Assembly: GCA_023247815.1 (NCBI GenBank)
Contig: JAHFFS010000066.1
Span: 1 to 7,616 of the forward strand
Length of the DNA: 7,616 bases
Direction of reading: 5' to 3'
Source: Candidatus Omnitrophota bacterium
GTDB lineage: Bacteria; Omnitrophota; Gorgyraeia; Zapsychrales; JANLHA01
Positions 1 to 5,174 of this stretch are shown here, in pieces. The notes beneath the pieces were generated by a model. That model was not told the DNA's origin. It saw only the letters and a list, made by a program, of their open reading frames with translations, and ran no database searches. The first letter of the stretch is position 1. Every line of letters begins with the position of its first letter. The translations under genes and the position numbers were made by a program.

Positions 1-229
1 CGTAGATAGCGGCAAAGCTGAGTAAGGTCAGCAGCAATCCCAAATGCAGAAACCGCCGAAAATTCGCCTTCTTAAGAAAAAACAGTTGGATACCGCCGAA
101 CAAAAGAAGGATGGGGATCATGAGCGAAAGCTGCATCACCTGACAGAAAGCCGTCAGAAGCAAAACCACGGCAACCGCGGTGATCGCCTCCCAGTATTTG
201 ATATCCATCCTTATTGGAAAACCGTTCAT
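1..229 (-). CDS. N-terminal part of a multi-pass membrane protein (runs off the left edge)
   Basis: This minus-strand frame is open from an ATG at 229-227 to the window edge, giving 76 residues. They are almost entirely hydrophobic: likely membrane helices at about residues 15-31, 35-52 and 60-76, with a basic turn (KKANFRR, 53-59) between the second and third, which should face the cytoplasm. There is no catalytic motif in the visible part. No convincing Shine-Dalgarno site precedes the ATG. A second in-frame ATG lies at 208-206, with AAGG directly against it, too close to be useful. The short helices with a basic turn resemble the N-terminus of TgpA-like proteins (DUF3488 plus transglutaminase domain), but this is a resemblance by eye only. 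A PgpH-type HD hydrolase, a common phoH neighbour, is less likely because it normally has one helix and then a large extracellular domain. The gene follows phoH after a gap filled by a palindromic element. Confidence 0.6.
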   Translation of the reverse strand, partial: MNGFPIRMDIKYWEAITAVAVVLLLTAFCQVMQLSLMIPILLLFGGIQLFFLKKANFRRFLHLGLLLTLLSFAAIY

Positions 230-257
230 TGATTTAATGGAACCGTACTGTGTAAAT

Positions 258-344
258 AAAGTCTCAGGTTACCGGTCGCAGGTTTCAAGTAGAAAAATTT
301 TGCGATAAAGTCCTTGTCACTTGTGACTTGCAACATGAGACTTT
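258..344. repeat. Imperfect palindromic intergenic element with 9-bp perfect ends
   Basis: The element begins AAAGTCTCA (258-266) and ends TGAGACTTT (336-344), an exact inverted pair. The similarity continues inward: aligning the left 35 bases with the reverse complement of the right 35 gives 25 identities by hand count. Several mismatches are G against A, which become G-U pairs in a plus-strand transcript. The right arm contains the smaller palindrome GTCAC-AA-GTGAC, and the left arm contains ACCGGT. It fills most of the gap between phoH and the membrane gene. It looks like a mobile-type intergenic palindrome (REP- or MITE-like) rather than an intrinsic terminator, because no T-run follows on the minus strand. 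No second copy occurs in the window, so its repeat status in the genome is inferred. Confidence 0.5.
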
Positions 345-353
345 CATCCCCAC

Positions 354-1313
354 CTATTTCTTTTCTAATTTCTCGTATTGATCGTAAGCAGCGATGATTT
401 GCTGGACCAGTTCATGACGCACCACATCCTGCCCCGTCAGATTCACAAAATGAATCCCTTCAATGCCTCTTAAGATCTGTTGTGCTTGCTGCAGCCCCAT
501 GGTCTTGCCCTTTGGCAAATCACTTTGAGTCATATCGCCGGTGATGACCACTTTGGAATCAAACCCCAAGCGCGTTAAAAACATTTTCATTTGGAACGTT
601 GTGCAATTCTGCGCCTCATCCAAAATCACAAAGGCATCGTTCAAAGTCCGTCCGCGCATAAAGGCCAAAGGGGCCACTTCAATGATCCCCTGCTCGGAAT
701 ACTGCTCAACTTTTGCCGGCTCCATCATGTCGTAAAGCGCGTCATAAAGCGGTCGCAAATACGGAGATACTTTTTCAATCATGTCACCAGGAAGGAAACC
801 GAGACTTTCTCCGGCCTCAATCGCCGGGCGGGTCAAGACAATCCGACGGACAATCCCCTTTTTCAAAGCGTTGACGGCCATGGCCATGGCCAGATAAGTC
901 TTGCCCGTACCAGCCGGGCCAAGACCAAAAACAATGTCGTATTTCTTGATCGCCTCGACGTATTCGATCTGCCCTTTGGTCTTTGGTGTGACCAAACCTT
1001 CCTTGGTCGAAACTTCGATTTTTTCTTTGATCAAACGTTTGAAATCGAATCCCTTATCCGGCTCCAATAACTTGATGGCATATTGCACGTCGCGCATCTT
1101 GATCGACGGCTGGTTCTGCGTGATATTGAGCAGATAGTCCAACAATTCGCTCACCTTGCGAATATCTTCCTTCTTACCGTTGACCTTGAGCCCGCCGTCG
1201 GTATGCAAAATCGTGACGTTGAGTTCCTTTTCGATCAGTTTGATATTCTGATCATACGGCCCCAAAAGGGCCTGCAGATTTCGATTATTTTGAAGAGGTA
1301 TGATCTGTTCCAT
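354..1313 (-). CDS. phoH: PhoH-family P-loop ATPase (YbeZ-like)
   Basis: The protein has 319 residues, the usual length for the PhoH/YbeZ family. An N-terminal KH-like region (about 10-65) precedes the ATPase domain. Walker A is GPAGTGKT at 132-139, Walker B is VILDEAQN at 229-236, and the family motif around GDMTQSDLP follows at 259-267. Other hallmark stretches are TRPAIEAGESLGFLPGD (161-177) and a C-terminal VRHELVQ. The family is cytoplasmic, binds ATP, and is linked to RNA metabolism and ribosome quality control together with the endoribonuclease YbeY. The start is firm: an in-frame TAA lies at 1322-1320, only two codons upstream. There is no Shine-Dalgarno site; the leader is pyrimidine-rich with a T7 run. 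ybeY, often close downstream, is not the next gene here. Confidence 0.95.
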   Translation of the reverse strand: MEQIIPLQNNRNLQALLGPYDQNIKLIEKELNVTILHTDGGLKVNGKKEDIRKVSELLDYLLNITQNQPSIKMRDVQYAIKLLEPDKGFDFKRLIKEKIEVSTKEGLVTPKTKGQIEYVEAIKKYDIVFGLGPAGTGKTYLAMAMAVNALKKGIVRRIVLTRPAIEAGESLGFLPGDMIEKVSPYLRPLYDALYDMMEPAKVEQYSEQGIIEVAPLAFMRGRTLNDAFVILDEAQNCTTFQMKMFLTRLGFDSKVVITGDMTQSDLPKGKTMGLQQAQQILRGIEGIHFVNLTGQDVVRHELVQQIIAAYDQYEKLEKK

Positions 1314-1347
1314 GGAAAGTTAAAAAAAGGATGTTAGCCGATTGTCT

Positions 1348-1366
1348 CAAAAGCTTTTTGCTTTTG
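1348..1366. other. Small AT-rich hairpin between lipoprotein gene and phoH
   Basis: CAAAAGC (1348-1354) and GCTTTTG (1360-1366) form a 7-bp stem with a 5-base loop. On the minus strand it lies just after the stop of the LysM gene. No T-run follows directly: the nearest is the T7 about 20 bases further on. The stem has few G-C pairs, so it is a weak structure. Termination here is doubtful and read-through into phoH is the simpler reading. Confidence 0.25.
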
Positions 1367-1375
1367 TGAAGGCAG

Positions 1376-1960
1376 TTACTTCTCTACCGAAATTTTAAGG
1401 ACCGTCCCTGGCTTGATCCGATCGGGATTCTTGATGGCATCTTTATTGTCGTCATAAATCCGCGACCACTTTTTATTACTGCCATAGAATTCTTTAGAAA
1501 TCTTCTGCAACGTATCGTTGTCTTTGACCGTATATTCCACAATCGTCGTCTGCTTAGGAGTTGTACTCGGTGCCTCTTCATCGACGATAGCAATAGGGAT
1601 TGGCTGAGCTTGACTTGAAGTATCCTGCGTTTGACGATTCTGTGTTCGCCAAGAATCAAAAGCCCCTTGCGAAGATGGTGCGGCAGCCTCTGCTTCCTGA
1701 ACATCGCGAGGATTTTTGGTGACTTCTAAAACATAGACCTTACGGGTCGTCTTAAGAGCGCCGCGGTCAACCGGTTTTGGGGTCCCTTGCAAATACCCGC
1801 TGTTCCCCGCCTGCAGGTCTTGATCAACGCGTTCCTTATCAACCACATAACTTTGCACTTCCAGACCCTTTTGACCAGCCGCGCGGCTGTGAGAACCGCA
1901 ACCCACAAAAATCAAAACTATTGAAACAAACGCGAAACTTTGAAATATTGCTCTCATCAT
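1376..1960 (-). CDS. LysM-domain lipoprotein
   Basis: The 194-residue protein starts with a lipoprotein signal: MMRAIF, a hydrophobic stretch to about residue 20, then the lipobox-like IFVG-C with Cys21 as the expected lipidation site. Phe at -3 is less usual. Residue 22 is Gly, not Asp, so outer-membrane sorting is plausible if the cell is Gram-negative. A polar Gln/Ser/Ala/Pro-rich linker covers about 75-140. One LysM domain fills the C-terminus (about 141-190): VEYTVKDNDTLQKISKEFYG, then WSRIYDDNKDAI and the closing IKPGTVLKI. LysM binds N-acetylglucosamine-containing glycans, normally peptidoglycan, so the protein probably tethers or organises the cell wall. No catalytic domain is visible. 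I chose the ATG at 1960 because AGAGGAG lies 8 bases upstream; an in-frame GTG at 1984 would put that site inside the gene. A second ATG follows directly at 1957. Confidence 0.85.
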   Translation of the reverse strand: MMRAIFQSFAFVSIVLIFVGCGSHSRAAGQKGLEVQSYVVDKERVDQDLQAGNSGYLQGTPKPVDRGALKTTRKVYVLEVTKNPRDVQEAEAAAPSSQGAFDSWRTQNRQTQDTSSQAQPIPIAIVDEEAPSTTPKQTTIVEYTVKDNDTLQKISKEFYGSNKKWSRIYDDNKDAIKNPDRIKPGTVLKISVEK

Positions 1961-1968
1961 TTTCTTTT

Positions 1969-1975
1969 CTCCTCT
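1969..1975 (-). promoter_or_regulatory. Ribosome binding site of the LysM lipoprotein gene
   Basis: AGAGGAG on the minus strand is followed by 8 bases (AAAAGAAA) and then the tandem ATG ATG at 1960-1955. It decides the start against the upstream in-frame GTG at 1984. Confidence 0.75.
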
Positions 1976-2008
1976 GTTTTTCACCCGATCCGTCCAATCT
2001 ATCGTATT

Positions 2009-3400
2009 TCATTTTTTAACAACCTTGATTCCTAATTCTTTCAATTGTTTTTCATCAACCAGCGATGGAGCTTCCGTCATAAGACAACTGCCCTTCTGCG
2101 TCTTTGGAAAAGCAATCGTGTCGCGGATGGAATCCAACCCGGAAAGGATGCTCACAACCCGATCAATCCCATAAGCGACACCGGCGTGCGGTGGGGCCCC
2201 ATACTCAAAGGCCTTCAACAAAAATCCAAACCGTCGCTGTGATTCTTCTCGGTCCAATCCGATGATATCAAATATCCGCTGTTGCAAAGATCGTTCATGA
2301 ATACGGATTGACCCGCTTCCGATCTCATTGCCGTTGAGGACCAAATCATAGGAGCGCGCTCGCACCTTATCATATTCGCCCTTATCCAAATATACAAGGT
2401 CATCCTGCTTGACCGAAGTAAAGGGATGATGTTCGCTTTCCCAACGTTTCTCCTCAGCATTATATTTGAATAATGGGAAATCGACAACCCAAAGAAAGGC
2501 AAACTCATCGTTATCTTTGCCCTCGCGGATGTCAGGTTTGTCGCTTTTGTAGCGGTCCATGGCCTCTTTATGCGTCATCCGCGGAAAAGGAATGGCGAGA
2601 TCAATACCTTTCAACTCTTTTAAAATTGTTTTAAACAACCGTTCCGTCAGGGCAAAGATATCTTCTTCCTGCACAAACGACATCTCCATATCCAATTGGG
2701 TGAATTCCGGCTGGCGGTCAGAGCGCAAATCCTCGTCGCGGAAGCACTTGACGATTTGAAAATAACGGTCCATTCCCGAAACCATCAAAATCTGTTTGAA
2801 CAACTGTGGGGACTGGGGAAGGGCAAAAAATTCTCCCGGACTCAAGCGCGAAGGAACCAAAAAGTCCCTCGCCCCTTCCGGGGTTGATTTCGTCAAGACC
2901 GGAGTTTCAATCTCCAGGAACTGTTCTTGATAAAGGAAGTTCCGAATCACCATGCAGAGTTGATGACGCAGTTTAAGGGCCTTTAAAAGTTTCTCCCTAC
3001 GCAGATCAAGATACCGATATTCCAACCGCAGTTCTTCCGCGACCACGGCATCCTCACTGACCTCAAAAACCGGGACCGCGCTTTTATTCAAGATCTCCAG
3101 ACCTTCGGCGCACAATTCAACTTCGCCCGTCGGAAGATCAGCATTGACATTCTTCGGCGGACGGACATTGACCGCACCGGTCAAACGGATCACAAACTCC
3201 GGGCCCAACGTTTGCGCGAGCTGATGGGCCTGCGGCGAGACCGCGGGAACAAACACCACCTGGGTCAGGCCATAACGATCGCGGATATCGATGAAGATCA
3301 ACTTCCCATGGTCCCGTCGACGGTGAACCCATCCGCACAGGGTCACCTTTTGGTCCTTGTGCTCTTTTCTCAGTTCTCCGCAGGTATGTGTCCGCAGCAT
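2009..3400 (-). CDS. aspS: Aspartyl-tRNA synthetase, bacterial type but lacking the GAD insertion domain
   Basis: This class II enzyme attaches aspartate to tRNA-Asp in the cytoplasm. Residues 1-105 form the OB-fold anticodon-binding domain (CGWVHRRRDHG, 22-32). The catalytic core follows: YRYLDLRR (128-135), motif 1 region IETPVLTKSTPEGARDF (164-180), LPQSPQLFKQ (194-203), motif 2 FRDEDLRSDRQPEFTQ (220-235), GSIRIHE, and motif 3 GIDR (411-414), then the bacterial tail FPKTQKGSCLMTEAPS. At 463 residues it is about 130 shorter than typical bacterial AspRS. The loss is internal: SDKPDIR (286-292) joins LWVVDFPLF (303-311) through about ten residues, where the GAD domain normally sits. All core motifs are intact, so it should be active. 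The start is fixed by the in-frame hisS TAA six bases upstream, and TAAGGG serves as ribosome site. It is co-transcribed with hisS. Confidence 0.96.
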   Translation of the reverse strand: MLRTHTCGELRKEHKDQKVTLCGWVHRRRDHGKLIFIDIRDRYGLTQVVFVPAVSPQAHQLAQTLGPEFVIRLTGAVNVRPPKNVNADLPTGEVELCAEGLEILNKSAVPVFEVSEDAVVAEELRLEYRYLDLRREKLLKALKLRHQLCMVIRNFLYQEQFLEIETPVLTKSTPEGARDFLVPSRLSPGEFFALPQSPQLFKQILMVSGMDRYFQIVKCFRDEDLRSDRQPEFTQLDMEMSFVQEEDIFALTERLFKTILKELKGIDLAIPFPRMTHKEAMDRYKSDKPDIREGKDNDEFAFLWVVDFPLFKYNAEEKRWESEHHPFTSVKQDDLVYLDKGEYDKVRARSYDLVLNGNEIGSGSIRIHERSLQQRIFDIIGLDREESQRRFGFLLKAFEYGAPPHAGVAYGIDRVVSILSGLDSIRDTIAFPKTQKGSCLMTEAPSLVDEKQLKELGIKVVKK

Positions 3401-3406
3401 GCGCCC

Positions 3407-4726
3407 TTACCCTTTCTTGATAAAAATCTTTGATAGATAATCGACAACTTGATTCAAAACAATTTTGTTCTGCTGGCCATGTTCCATATCCTTGACAGAG
3501 ACCGCGTGCTCTTTCATTTCTTCCTCGCCAAAAATGACAACCTGTTTGGCCCCCCGCTTGTTGGCCAGACGCATTTGACTCTTGATCGATCCCAGTTGAT
3601 AGTTGACGTCCGCAGATATCCCGGCCTGCCGCAGTTCGTTCACCAAACAAAAGGCCGGCTGCAAAAATTTTTCATCCATGGCAAGCACAAAGACATTGAC
3701 CTCCGCCGTCGGGGTGGCTGGCTGATCCGCGACCAAGAGCACCCGTTCAATCCCGATCGCGAAGCCCAAAGCACTGAATGGTGTTTGCGGATCCGCGCCC
3801 AATTGCTGAACAAGGGTGTCATAGCGTCCACCAGCGGCCAGGGTGTCTTGGCTACCTAAGGCCTCATGCGAAATTTCAAAAACAATGTGATTGTAATAAT
3901 CCAGTCCCCGCACCAAATAAGGTACTTCTTCAAAATCAATCCGCAAATCCCGTAAGGCCGATTTCGCCTTCTCAAAATATTTTTGGCTGAAGTCCGAAAG
4001 ATAGTTGCCTTTCGCGAAATCGATTTTCTTTACGATCTGCTGGCATTCTTTTTTCTTCGAATCCAAAATACGAAAAATATTTTCGGAAAACCGTTTTTGA
4101 TCTTCCTCTGCCAAACTCTTGAGGTCCTCTTTCAAAACCTTACGCAGATAAGAAGAAAAGGCCTGTTTGTCTTGCGGTGTTCCCAAGGTATTGATCTTGA
4201 CCTTAAATCCTTTGACACCGAAACTCCGCAAAAGCTGCACGCACAACCCAATCACCTCAGCATCCAAAAACGCGAGATTCAAATCTTCGTTTTGTTTTGC
4301 GGGACCGATCAGCTCAACTCCGAGCTGGTGAAACTGCCGCAGCCGCCCCTTTTGCGGTCGCTCCCCGCGAAACATGGGCCCTAAGTAGTAAAATTTTGAA
4401 ATCGGTTCGGCATGGATGAAATTATGCTGCAGATAAGCGCGTACGATCGATGCCGTGCCTTCCGGCCGCAGCGAAAGCGGTGAATTGGAACCATCACCTT
4501 CTTTTTGGGAAGCCAAGCTTAATAGTTGTTTCTGCACTATGTCACTGGTCTGCCCAACCGATCGCGCGAAAAGCTCGGTTTCTTCAAACGCTGGTGTGCG
4601 AATTTCTCGATACCCATAATTTTTGCAGACAATACGGGCTTTTTGCTCAAGTTCATGCCAACGCGAAATTTCTTCAGGAAGAATATCAGCGGTGCCGCGG
4701 GGTAGAAGGAAATTTTTTATCATCAT
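3407..4726 (-). CDS. hisS: Histidyl-tRNA synthetase
   Basis: This class II enzyme attaches histidine to tRNA-His in the cytoplasm. From the chosen start it has 439 residues, normal for bacterial HisRS. The order is: LPRGTADILPEE near the N-terminus, SLRPEGTASIVRAY (about 85-98), motif 2 FRGERPQKGRLRQFHQ (119-134), the HisRS signature LVRGLDYYN (271-279), AGGRYD (298-303), motif 3 GFAIGIER (321-328), and a C-terminal anticodon-binding domain. The tandem ATG ATG at 4726-4721 is the best start, because family N-termini begin just before the PRGT motif. An in-frame ATG at 4774 would add 16 residues whose codons coincide with the strong hairpin at 4739-4767, which is unlikely. The Shine-Dalgarno site is poor (TAAG only). 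The stop is six bases before aspS, in the same frame. Confidence 0.95.
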   Translation of the reverse strand: MMIKNFLLPRGTADILPEEISRWHELEQKARIVCKNYGYREIRTPAFEETELFARSVGQTSDIVQKQLLSLASQKEGDGSNSPLSLRPEGTASIVRAYLQHNFIHAEPISKFYYLGPMFRGERPQKGRLRQFHQLGVELIGPAKQNEDLNLAFLDAEVIGLCVQLLRSFGVKGFKVKINTLGTPQDKQAFSSYLRKVLKEDLKSLAEEDQKRFSENIFRILDSKKKECQQIVKKIDFAKGNYLSDFSQKYFEKAKSALRDLRIDFEEVPYLVRGLDYYNHIVFEISHEALGSQDTLAAGGRYDTLVQQLGADPQTPFSALGFAIGIERVLLVADQPATPTAEVNVFVLAMDEKFLQPAFCLVNELRQAGISADVNYQLGSIKSQMRLANKRGAKQVVIFGEEEMKEHAVSVKDMEHGQQNKIVLNQVVDYLSKIFIKKG

Positions 4727-4738
4727 CTTAGAAACTGT

Positions 4739-4767
4739 AAGGGCGCCCCTCATGAAAGGACGCCCTT
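4739..4767 (-). terminator. Strong GC-rich hairpin between the HU gene and hisS; terminator or leader structure
   Basis: On the minus strand AAGGGCGTCCTTT and GAGGGGCGCCCTT pair over 13 positions (three of them G-U) around the loop CAT; the outer seven pairs are perfect. What follows is ACAGTTTCT, a poor U-tract, so intrinsic termination of the HU transcript is possible but not textbook. It ends 12 bases before the hisS start, so it could also be a 5' leader structure that limits hisS translation. A TAAAAT at 4786-4781 just upstream could be a -10 box for hisS, but I see no good -35. Confidence 0.45.
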
Positions 4768-4841
4768 GGTTCATATCTTGATTTTATTTTGGAATGTAAC
4801 TTATTGAGAGTAAAAATAATGCTACGTTGCGCTCTCAAACA

Positions 4842-5114
4842 TCACTTGATCTTCTGTCGCATATCCAAACCAGGTTTGAAGATAACCACTTTACGAGGAG
4901 GAACCGGCACACTTTCACCCGTTCGAGGATTTCTTCCGAAACGCGCCTTACGTTCTTTAATTTTAAAAACACCAAAATTTCGCAATTCGACTTTTTCATT
5001 GCGATCCAAACTGTCAACAATCACATCAAAGGTTTTTTGGACGATAGTTTTGACATCGACTTGCTTGATGCCGGTCATATCGGTGATTTTAAGTACTATG
5101 TCCTTTTTCGTCAT
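4842..5114 (-). CDS. HU/IHF-family nucleoid DNA-binding protein
   Basis: The protein is 90 residues, the exact HU size. It opens with MTKKDIVLKI, has the helical dimerisation half to about residue 40, then the beta sheet VELRNFGVFKIKERKARFGRNPRTGE (43-67) containing the family signature. The NPRTG (62-66) is the tip of the DNA-bending arm with the intercalating proline, and VFKPG-like IFKPG (78-82) precedes the last helix. It acts as a dimer in the nucleoid, bending and compacting DNA. The start is ATG 5114, not the in-frame GTG at 5123: AGGAGG lies 8 bases before the ATG, whereas the GTG overlaps that site. It has its own promoter in the dnaE gap. HU versus IHF subunit cannot be settled from sequence alone. 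Confidence 0.95.
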   Translation of the reverse strand: MTKKDIVLKITDMTGIKQVDVKTIVQKTFDVIVDSLDRNEKVELRNFGVFKIKERKARFGRNPRTGESVPVPPRKVVIFKPGLDMRQKIK

Positions 5115-5122
5115 TGCGTTCA

Positions 5123-5128
5123 CCTCCT
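5123..5128 (-). promoter_or_regulatory. Ribosome binding site of the HU-family gene
   Basis: A perfect AGGAGG sits 8 bases before the ATG at 5114. It is the strongest such site in the window and rules out the GTG at 5123 as the start, since that codon overlaps the site. Confidence 0.85.
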
Positions 5129-5138
5129 AAGCTTAACT

Positions 5139-5167
5139 ATAGTATCAACAAGGTGTTACAGTGTCAA
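5139..5167 (-). promoter_or_regulatory. Sigma70-type promoter of the HU-family gene
   Basis: On the minus strand a consensus -35 box TTGACA (5167-5162) is followed by a 17-base spacer and the -10 box TACTAT (5144-5139), four of six matching. The expected transcript start is near 5132, leaving a leader of about 18 bases that includes the AGGAGG. The -35 lies only 7 bases past the dnaE stop, so this is a dedicated intergenic promoter that allows high HU expression apart from dnaE. Confidence 0.75.
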
Positions 5168-5174
5168 GCAGAAT

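Noticed and set aside
44..232. 62-codon plus-strand frame at the left edge
   Set aside because: The opposite strand encodes a coherent run of membrane helices, while this frame yields a Lys/Gln/His-rich product without recognisable features.
345..347. 20-codon peptide starting at the ATG at 347-345 on the minus strand, after GGTGGG
   Set aside because: It ends at TGA within the palindromic repeat, has no recognisable content and no independent support.
1319..1366. Intrinsic terminator after the LysM gene
   Set aside because: The 7-bp AT-rich stem is separated from the T7 run by about 20 bases, so the two do not form a terminator unit.
3138..3650. 170-codon minus-strand frame across the hisS-aspS junction
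   Set aside because: It overlaps two certain genes in another frame. Its product is rich in Arg, Gly and Cys and has no family resemblance.
4768..4841. T-box or other riboswitch in the hisS leader
   Set aside because: The stretch is short and AT-rich with no T-box sequence or specifier stem. Only the single hairpin at 4739-4767 is supported.
5121..5123. GTG start for the HU-family gene
   Set aside because: It overlaps the AGGAGG site, while the ATG nine bases on has ideal spacing and begins the canonical MTKKDIV sequence.
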